A stretch of DNA of 64,000 nt from CAVVEC01 sp963770485 (GCA_963770485.1 CAVYPX010000014.1:248001-312000); one strand, 5' to 3'. Numbered from the stretch's first letter, positions 50,332-59,480 are shown. A program made the numbers and translations. The notes: generated by a model from the sequence alone, not told the origin.

Positions 50332-50457
50332 ATGCCCATAGGCACATTCACCGCGGTCTTACACAAGGAAGGTGATCTTTACGTGGCGGAATGCCCAGAA
50401 GTGGGCACGGTTAGTCAGGGCAAAACCGTCGAAGAGGCGGTAGCCGAAAAGCACTAG
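50332..50457 (+). pseudogene. Truncated HicB-like antitoxin
   Basis: A 41-codon frame reads MPIGTFTAVLHKEGDLYVAE CPEVGTVSQGKTVEEAVAEK H, the first half of a HicB/DUF1902-type antitoxin (usually 65-75 residues, continuing LKEATELYLEEF). It stops where the helical C-terminus should begin. A ribosome binding site (GAGAGG) remains. No HicA gene is adjacent. It overlaps the next convergent gene by four bases. Confidence 0.7.
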
Positions 50458-50708
50458 TCTTTCCTCTTCAGCTCTTCCATCACGCTTTGGATCAGTTCTT
50501 TGGCGTCGGTCAAGTTTTTCATGATGATCTGGACATCCATGACCGGCTTGCCCGGCCAGCGCTGGCTCTGGCAGTAGACTCCGTGCTGGCCCACCAGCGC
50601 CATCGCGTCTGTGATCATGTCCATGGTTACCGCGAGGCGTCCGCGCGGCACGCCCAGCATGGTTTCGTAGTGTTCCAGTTCTTCCTGCTTCTCGTCAAAT
50701 ACGGGCAT
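50454..50708 (-). CDS. Small conserved-looking protein of unknown function
   Basis: The ATG at 50708 gives 84 residues, MPVFDEKQEELEHYETMLGV PRGRLAVTMDMITDAMALVG ... VMDVQIIMKNLTDAKELIQS VMEELKRKD. It is amphipathic and helical, with no signal peptide. I cannot assign a family. The upstream extension (to 50795) lacks protein-like character. Reality is supported by clean codon use and a plausible start. Confidence 0.65.
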   Translation of the reverse strand: MPVFDEKQEELEHYETMLGVPRGRLAVTMDMITDAMALVGQHGVYCQSQRWPGKPVMDVQIIMKNLTDAKELIQSVMEELKRKD

Positions 50709-50932
50709 GGGAAAATTGTAACCTCCCGCCAGTCCGTCAGCATTCAGCGTTCGGGTGAATCGTCTCCCTTCTGCCGAGGCGCCCCATTCCAGCAAGGGGA
50801 GTTGCTATCCATCGCGGCCTATCTGTAGTCTAAGAATTCGCCCTGATCATTCTAAGAATCGGCGCAGGTTCGCCGAATCTGCCAGCCGTTTGAATGCCGA
50901 GGGCTGAATGCTGACTGTTCCAAGGAGACTCT

Positions 50933-51463
50933 ATGAAAAAGCACATCGCCCTTCTCACACTGCTTATGCTCACAGCCGCGCTTGCCTTTGCCCAGGACAA
51001 GGGTAAGCGTCCCAGCCCGTCTGCCCAGGCGCAATGCAAATTCTCGGATGGCAAGACGATAACCGTTGACTACTCCAGCCCTCGTGCCAAGGGCCGCAAG
51101 ATTTTCGGTGATCTTGTACCCTACGGCGAAGTTTGGCGCACCGGAGCCAATGAGGCGACGACCTTTGTCACCGATGCAAACCTGATGATCGGCGGCAAGG
51201 ATGTTCCGGCGGGCAGCTATACCATTTTCACCATCCCCAACCAGGACAAGTGGACACTGATTATCAGCAAGAAGACCGGTGAGTGGGGCATCCCCTACAA
51301 GTACGAATCTGACGAACTCGGGCGCGTGGATATGACCGTGTCGAAGACATCGTCACCGGTGGAGAACTTTACTATCTCATTCCACGAAATGGGCAATGGC
51401 TGCCATATGTATCTGGACTGGGAGAATACCCGCGCCACGGTGAAGATTGACGAGAAGCAGTAG
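50933..51463 (+). CDS. DUF2911 family secreted protein
   Basis: A 176-residue protein with a signal peptide (residues 1-21, MKKHIALLTLLMLTAALAFA Q). The DUF2911 core follows: VDYSSPRAKGRKIFGDLVPY GEVWRTGANEATTF, GGKDVPAGSYTIFTIPNQDK WTLIISKKTGEWG. Function is unknown. The family is common in Acidobacteria and Bacteroidetes. AGGAGA is a good ribosome binding site. Confidence 0.9.
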   Translation: MKKHIALLTLLMLTAALAFAQDKGKRPSPSAQAQCKFSDGKTITVDYSSPRAKGRKIFGDLVPYGEVWRTGANEATTFVTDANLMIGGKDVPAGSYTIFTIPNQDKWTLIISKKTGEWGIPYKYESDELGRVDMTVSKTSSPVENFTISFHEMGNGCHMYLDWENTRATVKIDEKQ

Positions 51464-51622
51464 GTGTGAAAGATCCGAAGATTCGATGGAGCGGCAGCGT
51501 CGCTCCATCGATGACGGGTCGACTGGCAGAATTCTCCCCAGAGACGGTGCCCCCTTACTTCCCAACCCGCCTCCGTGTTATGTTCAGTTTCTTCTTCTTC
51601 TTTGCAGGACAACCTGAGAAAG

Positions 51623-52138
51623 ATGATCCGCTCCTATAAAGGAAATACGCCAGTCGTTCCGGCTTCGTGCTATGTGGACGTTTCCGCACAGATCATCGGC
51701 GATGTGGTACTGGGCGAGCACGCCAGCGTCTGGATGAATGCTGTGCTACGCGGCGACGTGCATTCCATCCGCGTGGGCGCGCATTCCAATGTCCAGGATT
51801 GCAGCGTGCTGCACGGCATGAAGGAGCAGTACGGAGTTTTTGTGGGCGAATATGTGACCGTCGGCCATTCGGTCACGCTGCACGGTTGCGTGATCGAAGA
51901 TCGCTGCCTGATCGGCATGGGATCAGTTATTTTGAATGGGGCGCGGATCGGCGCAGGCTCGATCGTTGCGGCGGGAACGCTGATTCCGGAGAAGACGATC
52001 GTTGGGCCGGGCTCGCTGTGGGTGGGCTCTCCCGGCAAATTCCGTCGCAAGCTGGATGAAAAAGATCAGGAGATGATCCTGCGCTACGCGAACAATTATT
52101 TGGGGTATAAGGAGTCGTATTTGAAGGAGGGGATTTAG
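51623..52138 (+). CDS. Gamma-class carbonic anhydrase-like hexapeptide protein
   Basis: Left-handed beta-helix protein of the YrdA/PaaY/CaiE group. From ATG 51623 it is 171 residues (MIRSYKGNTPVVPASCYVDV). Hexapeptide repeats run through the middle. The metal-ligand His appear in VGAHSNVQDCSVLHGM, YVTVGHSVTLHGCVIEDRCL and GMGSVILNG. Upstream in-frame starts add non-homologous residues. It may bind zinc or iron; carbonic anhydrase activity is uncertain in this group. Confidence 0.88.
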   Translation: MIRSYKGNTPVVPASCYVDVSAQIIGDVVLGEHASVWMNAVLRGDVHSIRVGAHSNVQDCSVLHGMKEQYGVFVGEYVTVGHSVTLHGCVIEDRCLIGMGSVILNGARIGAGSIVAAGTLIPEKTIVGPGSLWVGSPGKFRRKLDEKDQEMILRYANNYLGYKESYLKEGI

Positions 52139-52270
52139 AAGGAGTAAAGAGTCAGGAGTCGGTGGTCAGAGTCTGGCCCTAGCATCCACCATTTAGCGGT
52201 CGGCCTTCAGCTCGGCGAGAGGATGCATTGGCTCGGCGCCCACGGTTTGTGGATTTGTTCTTATAAAATT

Positions 52271-52325
52271 GTCAGTCTGAGCGCAGTGTGATGTTCGCGA
52301 ATGCGAACATCGCACGGAGTCGAAG
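52271..52325. repeat. REP-like element with perfect inner hairpin
   Basis: GTCAGTCTGAGCGCAG, then TGTGATGTTCGC/GCGAACATCGCA around AAT, then CGGAGTCGAAG. The same inner hairpin recurs at 52498. The 52139-52270 stretch shows only AGTCAGGAGTCGG words; no gene. Confidence 0.8.
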
Positions 52326-52497
52326 TTGAGGCGATTGCGCGGCCCATTCGACAACCATCGCTGCGCTCGGTTGCTCAGGGCAGGCTAGAACCCGAGCCGC
52401 GCGCCGAAATCCCGAGCGAAGCCGAGGGAACTAACGGCTTTTTGCGGCATCAGCGTCTGACTCTGACGCCTGGTTTGCAGTCGCATCCGATAGAATT

Positions 52498-52710
52498 GTC
52501 ATTCTGAGCGCAGTGTGATGTTCGCGAATGCGAACATCGCACGGAGTCGAAGAATCCCTAAGACGATAAGTACGTTTGGGAGTCTAAAGGCATTCTCCTT
52601 GTCATGCATGGCGAGAATTCCCTGAGACAGCAACGTAAGGGCTGCCTTGATAGGGATCCTTCGACTGCGTGGTCGTGCGCTTCGCGCACGACAACTTCGC
52701 TCAGGATGAC
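52498..52710. mobile_element. MITE-like composite REP element upstream of hisS
   Basis: The left end is GTCATTCTGAGCGCAG and the right end is CTTCGCTCAGGATGAC, so the ends are inverted repeats as in 27361-27583. The left inner hairpin is TGATGTTCGC/GCGAACATCG. The right inner hairpin is GTCGTGCGC/GCGCACGAC after ATCCTTCGACTGC. About 100 non-coding bases lie in the centre, unlike those of the tyrS copies. It ends 31 bases before hisS. Confidence 0.75.
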
Positions 52711-52741
52711 AGCGTATTAAGGTAGGGCACGCCAAAAGCTC

Positions 52742-54334
52742 ATGATCAAAGCAGTCCGAGGAACGCGCGATCTGCTGCCGCCGGAAACGGCGCTGTGGAA
52801 CTTCGTCGAGGCAGTGGTGCGCGACGTCTTCCGCGCCTACAACTTCCAGGAAATCCGCACGCCAATTTTCGAGGAGACACAACTCTTCGCCCGGAGCGTG
52901 GGCGAAGAAACGGATATTGTGTCGAAAGAAATGTTTACATGGGAGGACGGGATCAAAGCTGCGGATTACGCTGTCTATAAAAAATGGTTGACCCAAAAGT
53001 TTCCAGGGGTCCGATCATTCTCAGAGATCAATCCCAGCGCTGCCACGCCTGCGTCTCCTGTGCCCACTTGGTATCAGGACGGTCAAGACGACTATTTTGT
53101 CTTTTCATATCGTCTTACGCCAGAGGTAATGCATGAGCTAAAAAGAGCAACGACGCTCAAAAACAACAACATTGTCCAGTTCAAGAATCTACGTTTGGTG
53201 ACCGCGCAACCTGTCCCTGACAGTGTGAGGTTTGACGTTGAGGATCTGACTGTCATTTGCGAAACCATTGCAGTTGATACCCGACCACAGTGGCAAACCC
53301 TGCGCCCGGAGAACACTGCTGGCGTCGTCCGCGCTTACATCGAGCACAAACTCTGGGACCGCGGGCTTAACAAGCTCTACTACATTGGGCCGCAGTTTCG
53401 GCGCGAACGTCCGCAGAAAGGACGCTACCGCCAGTTCTATCAGATCGGCGCCGAGGTCATTGGGCCGCCGAGCGCGGGCAGCGAGTCTCCGGCACGCGAC
53501 GCTGAAATTCTGGAATTATTGGCTACGTTGCTCGACCGCCTCGGTATCAAAGATTGGAAGCTGCAATTGAATTCGGTCGGCTGCCCGAACGATCGCGCTA
53601 CTTACAACGAAGCCCTGCGTAAAGCGCTCGAGCCGGTGGCCGCGAAAATGTGCGCCGATTGCCAGCGGCGTGCGGTCACGAATCCCCTGCGCGTGTTCGA
53701 CTGCAAGGTTCCCGAGGATCAGCCCATCATCGAGAAGTTGCCGCGCATCAGCCAGTATCTGGACGAGCCTTGCCGCAAGCACTTCGAGCAGGTCCAAGAG
53801 ATTTTGAAATCCGTCGGGGTCGAGTTTCACATCAATGACCGCCTGGTGCGTGGCCTCGATTACTACACTCGCACGGCGTTTGAGTTTACCCACGGAGCGT
53901 TGGGCGCGCAGAATGCCATCCTCGGCGGCGGGCGCTACGATGGGCTTTCCGAGTCGCTTAGCGGTCCGAGTGCTCCCGGCATTGGATTCGCCATCGGCGA
54001 GGACCGCCTGGTGCTGGCCCTGAAAGAATCGGCTGAGGCGGTTCAGCGCAAGCCCGATGTCTATATCGCTCCGCTAGGAGCGGGCATGGACCGCGAGGCG
54101 GCCCGCCTGGCACGGGAGTTGCGCCATCACGACGTGATTGCCGACCTGGGCGACGAAACTTTCCGGCTGAAGAAATCATTCGAGATGGCCACTAAGACGG
54201 GCGCGCGTTTTATCCTGATCGTTGGCGAAAATGAAGTGAAGGCCGGCTCATTCGCGCTGAAGAATCTGGAGAGCGGTGAGCAGGTGTCCGTCCCCCGCAC
54301 CGAACTGGCCCAGAAGATTCAGTCGGAACGATAG
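52742..54334 (+). CDS. hisS: Histidyl-tRNA synthetase with a large in-frame insertion
   Basis: Class II synthetase for tRNA-His. The core is intact: motif 1 region (MIKAVRGTRDLLPPETALWN), ETDIVSKEMFTWED, motif 2 (QTLRPENTAGVVRAYIEHKL, YIGPQFRRERPQKGRYRQFY), the His-specific RGLDYYTRTAFEF, and motif 3 (APGIGFAIGEDRLVLAL). A C-terminal anticodon-binding domain follows (VYIAPLGAGMDREAARLARE). At 530 residues it is about 100 longer than usual, because of a block at residues 70-184. Confidence 0.93.
   Translation: MIKAVRGTRDLLPPETALWNFVEAVVRDVFRAYNFQEIRTPIFEETQLFARSVGEETDIVSKEMFTWEDGIKAADYAVYKKWLTQKFPGVRSFSEINPSAATPASPVPTWYQDGQDDYFVFSYRLTPEVMHELKRATTLKNNNIVQFKNLRLVTAQPVPDSVRFDVEDLTVICETIAVDTRPQWQTLRPENTAGVVRAYIEHKLWDRGLNKLYYIGPQFRRERPQKGRYRQFYQIGAEVIGPPSAGSESPARDAEILELLATLLDRLGIKDWKLQLNSVGCPNDRATYNEALRKALEPVAAKMCADCQRRAVTNPLRVFDCKVPEDQPIIEKLPRISQYLDEPCRKHFEQVQEILKSVGVEFHINDRLVRGLDYYTRTAFEFTHGALGAQNAILGGGRYDGLSESLSGPSAPGIGFAIGEDRLVLALKESAEAVQRKPDVYIAPLGAGMDREAARLARELRHHDVIADLGDETFRLKKSFEMATKTGARFILIVGENEVKAGSFALKNLESGEQVSVPRTELAQKIQSER
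52949..53293 (+). other. In-frame foreign-looking insertion inside hisS
   Basis: Residues about 70-184 (GIKAADYAVYKKWLTQKFPG ... CETIAVDTRPQW) sit between KEMFTWED and QTLRPENTAG, where HisRS normally has 5-15 residues. Two 60-base lines within it (53101-53220) are 43% and 47% GC, against 62% for 53401-53460. No intein motifs (N-terminal Cys/Ser, C-terminal HN) and no stop codon are present. I do not recognise the sequence. Confidence 0.75.
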
Positions 54335-54455
54335 AGACGCTGCTCCTGTGAGAGTTGACGAGGCGTTGAGCGCGCCACGCCAGGAACCTAATCACCATCT
54401 CACCATTTATAATCTGTGATTCAGCTTTTCGCTGCATTCTCCGGAAAGGTACAGC

Positions 54456-56288
54456 TTGCTCGACTTTTTAGGCGACTTACGGCGCACTCACATGTGCGGG
54501 GCCTTGCGCGCCTCCGACTCCGGCCAGAAGGCTGTGCTCATGGGGTGGGTGAACCGCCGCCGTGACCTCGGCAATATCATTTTTGTTGATGTCCGCGACC
54601 GTTCGGGGGTCACGCAGGTGGTCTTCAACAAAGAGCGTGATGCGGCGATTCACGAAAAGGCCAGTCAACTGCGCAACGAGTACGTCATCGCGGTGACCGG
54701 GAAGGTGAAACAGCGCGTCCCGGACACGGTTAACAAGAACATCGCCACCGGCGAAATCGAAGTCGTCGCCGACGAACTGCGCATTTTCAACGAGTCGAAG
54801 CAGCCGCCGTTTCTGCCCGGCGACTCGATTCTCCCGAACGAGGAAATGCGCCTCAAGTACCGCTACATTGACCTGCGCCGCGACGCCATGCAGCAGAACA
54901 TCGAACTGCGGCACAAGGTGGCGCTGGCAATTCGCGATTATCTTTCTGCGCAGGGATTCTTCGAAATCGAGACACCGTTCATGACCCGCTCCACTCCCGA
55001 GGGAGCGCGCGATTATCTTGTGCCCAGCCGCGTGCAGCCGGGGTCGTTTTATGCGCTGCCGCAGTCGCCGCAGCTGTTCAAGCAGATTCTGATGATCTCG
55101 GGCTTCGATAAGTACTTTCAGATTGTGCGCTGCTTCCGCGACGAAGACTTGCGTGCCGACCGCCAGCCCGAGTTCACACAAATTGACTTGGAAATGTCGT
55201 ATCCGCAGCCGGAGCGCGTGTGGGAAGTGGTGGAGGGATTTCTGACGGCTGCGTTCAAGACCGCGGGACATGAAATCAAGACCCCATTCCCGCGCATGAG
55301 CTACGACGAAGCCATCCGGCTGTATGGCAGCGACAAGCCCGACATGCGATTGCCCGCAATGACCGATGTGCGCGAGGCGTTTACCGCGGAAAACCTGGCC
55401 GCGCTGGCCGTGAGTCCGACGTTGCCTGTGGTGGCCATTCGCATTCCGAAAGTCGGAGAACTCTCGCGCAAAGAGCGCGACGAAATCAAGCCCCTGTTCA
55501 CTGCGAAGGGCGGCGGCGCCAAGTTGTTTGAAGACTTCAAGCGTCTGGAGAAAAACTTCCTTGAGGCCGCGGCGAGAATTCGCGAAAAGACGGGCGCTGA
55601 AGCTGACGACTTGCTCGTGATCGTAACCGGCGACGGCAAGCCCGGAGAGCACAAATCCGAGGGCGGCGTGAAGCCCGAGGTCAAGCAGCATGATCATGCG
55701 GTCCACACCTCCGCGGGCCTGCTGCGTATCGCACTGGCGCAGAAGTACGCCGCGAAGCATGGCGCTTTCATCAAGACTGGCGATCCACGCAGGGATTTTA
55801 GGTTTCTTTGGGTCACCGACTTTCCCATGTTCGAATACGACGAAGAGGGCCATCGCTGGGCCGCCGCGCATCATCCCTTTACGTCGCCGCACGAGCACGA
55901 CATGGATAAGCTGGAATCTGATCCCGCAGCCGTGCGCGCGCTCGCCTACGATGTTGTGCTGAACGGCACTGAGCTTGGATCGGGATCGATCCGTATTCAT
56001 CGCCAGGATATTCAACGCAAGATTTTCCATGCTCTCGGCATGACCGAAGACGAAGCTCGCGCCCGCTTCGGGTTTTTCCTGGAAGCGCTGGAGTACGGCA
56101 CGCCTCCGCACGGCGGCATCGCGCTGGGCCTCGATCGAATTGTGATGATTCTGGCCGGCGCCGAAAGTCTGCGCGAAGTGATCCCCTTCCCCAAGACGGC
56201 ACGTGCGGTGGACTTGATGGTGGACGCACCGACACCAGTGAGCGAGGCGCAGTTGAAGGAGTTGGGGATACAGGTGAAAAAGGCCTAG
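54456..56288 (+). CDS. aspS: Aspartyl-tRNA synthetase
   Basis: Class IIb synthetase. The TTG at 54456 (GGAAAGG upstream) gives 610 residues, MLDFLGDLRRTHMCGALRAS. The N-terminal OB fold has VLMGWVNRRRDLGNIIFVDV RDRSG. Motif 2 is VRCFRDEDLRADRQPEFTQI DLEMSY. The bacterial GAD insertion domain is at about residues 290-420. Motif 3 is GGIALGLDRIVMILAGAESL. Length is typical. The only in-frame ATG nearby (codon 13) would remove conserved residues. Confidence 0.96.
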   Translation: MLDFLGDLRRTHMCGALRASDSGQKAVLMGWVNRRRDLGNIIFVDVRDRSGVTQVVFNKERDAAIHEKASQLRNEYVIAVTGKVKQRVPDTVNKNIATGEIEVVADELRIFNESKQPPFLPGDSILPNEEMRLKYRYIDLRRDAMQQNIELRHKVALAIRDYLSAQGFFEIETPFMTRSTPEGARDYLVPSRVQPGSFYALPQSPQLFKQILMISGFDKYFQIVRCFRDEDLRADRQPEFTQIDLEMSYPQPERVWEVVEGFLTAAFKTAGHEIKTPFPRMSYDEAIRLYGSDKPDMRLPAMTDVREAFTAENLAALAVSPTLPVVAIRIPKVGELSRKERDEIKPLFTAKGGGAKLFEDFKRLEKNFLEAAARIREKTGAEADDLLVIVTGDGKPGEHKSEGGVKPEVKQHDHAVHTSAGLLRIALAQKYAAKHGAFIKTGDPRRDFRFLWVTDFPMFEYDEEGHRWAAAHHPFTSPHEHDMDKLESDPAAVRALAYDVVLNGTELGSGSIRIHRQDIQRKIFHALGMTEDEARARFGFFLEALEYGTPPHGGIALGLDRIVMILAGAESLREVIPFPKTARAVDLMVDAPTPVSEAQLKELGIQVKKA

Positions 56289-56517
56289 CCGAATTGTCTC
56301 AGCGCCTGAAGGCGGCATCAATGTCAGTGCCTAATGCCTCTATGTGGAGCTGCCATAAGTACCCCAGCGGCTGAAGCCGCCCTCTTGTCAGCACCGTATC
56401 GCAGCGAACCGCTGCGCCACCCAAAAGCAAGTCTTTTGTTGCTGTAATCCCGATTCGAAACCTTTGCCTTCCCCGCCTTCATCTGCGAAACTGGCCACTA
56501 GTCACTGACCACCAACC
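56289..56517. other. Intergenic region with one GGCTGAAGCC hairpin
   Basis: CAGCGGCTGAAGCCGCCC (about 56367-56384) is a short REP-like hairpin. Near 56488 the words ACTGGCCACTAGTCACTGAC and CACCAACC precede mutL. Nothing else is recognisable. Confidence 0.5.
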
Positions 56518-58485
56518 ATGGGCCGCATCCACGTTCTCTCCGAAGCCGTTGCCAACAAGATCGCCGCTGGCGAAGTGGTGGAGCGTCCTGCCTCGGTGGT
56601 CAAGGAACTGCTGGAGAATTCGCTCGACGCAGATTCCACACGCATCAAAATTCAGGTCGAGGCGGGAGGAAAGAAACTCATCCAGATCACCGACAACGGC
56701 TGTGGCATGGTTCGCGACGACGCCCTGCTTGCCTTCGAGCGTCATGCCACGTCAAAAATCAAGAATGCAGAGGATCTGCTAAGCGTCGCAACTCTGGGAT
56801 TTCGCGGTGAAGCGTTGCCCTCGATTGCATCGGTCTCGCGATTGCGATTGGAAACCCGCGCTTCGGATCAAGACTCCGGGACTGTGGTCGAAATCAACGG
56901 CGGCAAGATCTTTAAAGTGGAAGAAGCCGGGCTGCCGGTGGGGACGTCGATCACCGTTCGCGATCTCTTCTTCAATACGCCGGCGCGCAAGAAGTTTCTG
57001 AAGGCGGAGTCTACGGAGCTTTCGCACATAGCATCGCTGGTTACCCATTATGCTCTGGCCCATCCCGACAAGCATTTCGAATTGCATTCAGCGACGAACG
57101 CAATGCTGGTTGCTCCGCCGGTTGCGGGATACAGCGAGCGCGTCTACCAGGTGTTCGGCCGAGAGACTCTCGACCAACTCATTCCCGTGGCTGCGACGCA
57201 GCCATTGGAGCGGATCGGCTTGCCCCAGCCGCCGCCCTGGAGACGGGAGGAACAAGAGGAGGAGCAGGCTCCCACGGAGCCCGGCGAAATGCGCGCACAC
57301 GGCTTCGTCTCCAAGCCTGAGATTCAGAAGCTCAACCGCAATTCGATCTATGTGTTCGTGAACGGGCGGCTGATCCGCGACCGGCTCATTCAGCACGCAC
57401 TCACCGAGGCTTACCGCAACATCCTGCCACCAACCGTTTTTCCTGTGGTCTTGCTGTTCCTCGAATTGCCAAGCGGTGAAGTTGATGTGAATGTGCATCC
57501 GTCGAAAACCGAGGTGCGCTTTCGCCAGCAGACTGTCATGCACGACTTTGTGCGGGACTCGGTGCGCGCGGCGCTGATGAAAGCGCGCCCGGTGCCGCAA
57601 TTCACTACTGAGATTGATGCGCATCCAACGGCCAGTCCATCGCTCACGCCCGGCGCGCGGGCTGCTGCTGTGGACATCGCGGCCTGGCGCGCACTGTATG
57701 GGCCCGCCACGCCCCCCGCTTTCACGTTGCAACCCCCGGTGCCCCCACCCGCCACCGAGCGGCTTCGGTTCGGCAATGACACGATCACAGTAGAAGCGAA
57801 CGCCGCGGTTGCGCTTGCCCCGGCGCCTCCACTATTTGTTCCTGATGACGGCTGCACACCGCCGATCCCCGTGGAGCCTGAGGCGCCCAGTGATCTTGCG
57901 CCGTCGCTGGCCTCGCTCAAGCCGCTGGGACAGATTCGCGAGTCGTTCATTCTGGCGGTGAATCACGAGGGCCTGTGGATCGTAGACCAGCACGTCGCCC
58001 ACGAGCGCGTCTTGTTTGAAAGAGTGCTCAAGCAGCGGGCGGCGCAGAAAGTCGAGAGCCAGCGGCTGCTCATGCCGCTGCTGCTCGAACTTACGCCCGC
58101 GCAGCAGGCGGTGTTTGCCGAAATTTCTGAAGAGCTCAACTGGAATGGCTTCGAGGCTGAACCGTTCGGAACCCGCAGTGTCGCAATCAAAGTCGCGCCT
58201 GCGGGAGTGGACGCGGCCCAGGTTGAGCATATGCTGCATGAACTGCTCGACCAGCTTTCGCGGGAAGAGCAAACCCTGAATATGGAGAAAGTGCGGACCC
58301 GCATCGCCGCATCCATTGCCTGCCACGCCGCCATCAAAGTCAACATGCGGCTTGAGCAGAACAAAATGGAATGGCTGCTGGCCGAGCTGGCGAAAACGGA
58401 GTGCCCCATGTCCTGCCCGCACGGCAGGCCGGTGGTTTTGCGATACTCGTTAAAAGATATTCAGAAGGCGTTCAAAAGAATCTGA
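56518..58485 (+). CDS. mutL: DNA mismatch repair protein MutL (endonuclease type)
   Basis: Mismatch-repair ATPase. The N-terminal GHKL domain has LLENSLDADSTRI, ITDNGCGM and LGFRGEALPSIASVSRL. The transducer domain has NGRLIRDRLIQHAL and DVNVHPSKTEVRFR. A Pro-rich linker (residues 360-450) leads to a C-terminal domain. That domain carries DQHVAHERVLFE (fits DQHAx2Ex4E, with Val for Ala), SIACHAAIK and CPHGRP. These indicate a nicking MutL, as in bacteria without MutH. 655 residues is normal. Confidence 0.95.
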   Translation: MGRIHVLSEAVANKIAAGEVVERPASVVKELLENSLDADSTRIKIQVEAGGKKLIQITDNGCGMVRDDALLAFERHATSKIKNAEDLLSVATLGFRGEALPSIASVSRLRLETRASDQDSGTVVEINGGKIFKVEEAGLPVGTSITVRDLFFNTPARKKFLKAESTELSHIASLVTHYALAHPDKHFELHSATNAMLVAPPVAGYSERVYQVFGRETLDQLIPVAATQPLERIGLPQPPPWRREEQEEEQAPTEPGEMRAHGFVSKPEIQKLNRNSIYVFVNGRLIRDRLIQHALTEAYRNILPPTVFPVVLLFLELPSGEVDVNVHPSKTEVRFRQQTVMHDFVRDSVRAALMKARPVPQFTTEIDAHPTASPSLTPGARAAAVDIAAWRALYGPATPPAFTLQPPVPPPATERLRFGNDTITVEANAAVALAPAPPLFVPDDGCTPPIPVEPEAPSDLAPSLASLKPLGQIRESFILAVNHEGLWIVDQHVAHERVLFERVLKQRAAQKVESQRLLMPLLLELTPAQQAVFAEISEELNWNGFEAEPFGTRSVAIKVAPAGVDAAQVEHMLHELLDQLSREEQTLNMEKVRTRIAASIACHAAIKVNMRLEQNKMEWLLAELAKTECPMSCPHGRPVVLRYSLKDIQKAFKRI

Positions 58486-58496
58486 GGACCTAGCTA

Positions 58497-58590
58497 ATGG
58501 CTCTTGGCTTTTCGCTTTTAGCCAGTAAGGCTCGCAGTTGGGGGACTCGACTGAAGTGATATGCCAAGAGCCAACAGCCAAGAGCTGCCT
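58497..58590. repeat. GGCTCTTGGC inverted word repeat after mutL
   Basis: TAATGGCTCTTGGCTTTTCG and CTTTTAGCCAG on the left face TGCCAAGAGCCAACAGCCAA GAGCTGCC on the right. This is the TAGCTCTTAGC vocabulary of the ribosomal spacers, here far outside that operon and forming a long hairpin. Bases of the right arm immediately precede the next start codon. Confidence 0.75.
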
Positions 58591-58592
58591 CT

Positions 58593-59480
58593 ATGACCGA
58601 CCAGGAACTCGATCAACTTCGGCGCGAGAAGTGGCATCTGAATGCACGGCCCGTGCGCACCCTCGACGAGGCTCGTTCCTTCATCGAGTCAGTTGGATTC
58701 TGCCTGTTATATCCCATGCGCCAGCAGGTCATCGTGCCAACCTTCATGGGAGCGTGGGCTGGCTCGGACGAGCGCCTGCCTACCTGGCAGCATGCGTTCG
58801 CCGACCCTCGGGCCCGGGAAGCGACCGATCTTATGGTTCGCCTGCTGCGCGACCGCTCCGCCTACGAAGCCAATCTGTTTGATGAGAACAACGCCTTCCT
58901 GATTGCCGGTCCCATCTTTCCTTATTTCTATGCCCTGGTGGGCGAGCGCAATCCCAAGCAGGCGCCCCGGCCCAAGCCGCATTCGGACTACACGCAGTTG
59001 GCTTGCGACCTATTTGAGCTGATCCGCCGCGAAGGCCCCATCTCCAAACAGAAGATGCAGGAAAAACTCGGCGGCAGCGTGTCGTTTCCTGCGCTTGATC
59101 ATGCTCTGGGCCAACTGTGGTCCAGGCTGCGCATTACCCGTGTCGATTACAACCCAGCGCAAGGCGCGTTTTGGGATGTTCTGTATCGCTGGTCGCCGGA
59201 CGCGGTGCGCGAAGGCATTGGCCTTTCGGTGGGAGAAGCACTCTCGGCGCTGCTTTCCAAATACCTGGACTGCGTGATCGCCGCCGATCAGCTGGAAGTG
59301 GAGACTTTTTTCGGCAACTTTGTTCCGCGCTCGCGGGTGAAGGAAGCAGTCAACGCGCTGCTAGCAGCGCGTGAACTGACTTTCATTCGGGCGGGGAATC
59401 GATCGCTGGTTCAGATTACGCCGGCAAAGCCGGAGCCCACGGCCGCGGTGGTCCGCCATCCACAGCGCGCAAGACGCTGA
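58593..59480 (+). CDS. AlkZ-related winged-helix protein (tentative)
   Basis: A 295-residue cytoplasmic protein starting MTDQELDQLRREKWHLNARP VRTLDEARSFIESVGFCLLY. It is built of winged-helix-like segments (DLFELIRREGPISKQKMQEK LGG...LDHALGQLWSRLRITRVDYNP; VEAVNALLAARELTFIRAGN-type end). The general plan resembles AlkZ/YcaQ-type DNA glycosylase families, and its place after mutL suits a DNA-repair role, but I see no diagnostic catalytic QxQ/QxD motif. The assignment is inference. Confidence 0.6.
   Translation: MTDQELDQLRREKWHLNARPVRTLDEARSFIESVGFCLLYPMRQQVIVPTFMGAWAGSDERLPTWQHAFADPRAREATDLMVRLLRDRSAYEANLFDENNAFLIAGPIFPYFYALVGERNPKQAPRPKPHSDYTQLACDLFELIRREGPISKQKMQEKLGGSVSFPALDHALGQLWSRLRITRVDYNPAQGAFWDVLYRWSPDAVREGIGLSVGEALSALLSKYLDCVIAADQLEVETFFGNFVPRSRVKEAVNALLAARELTFIRAGNRSLVQITPAKPEPTAAVVRHPQRARR

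Noticed and set aside
52949..53293. Intein in hisS
   Set aside because: The insert has no Cys/Ser splice start, no terminal His-Asn, and is shorter than minimal inteins.
54477..56321. A 614-codon minus-strand frame opposite aspS
   Set aside because: Mirror of the aspS codon pattern; low-complexity and without family motifs.
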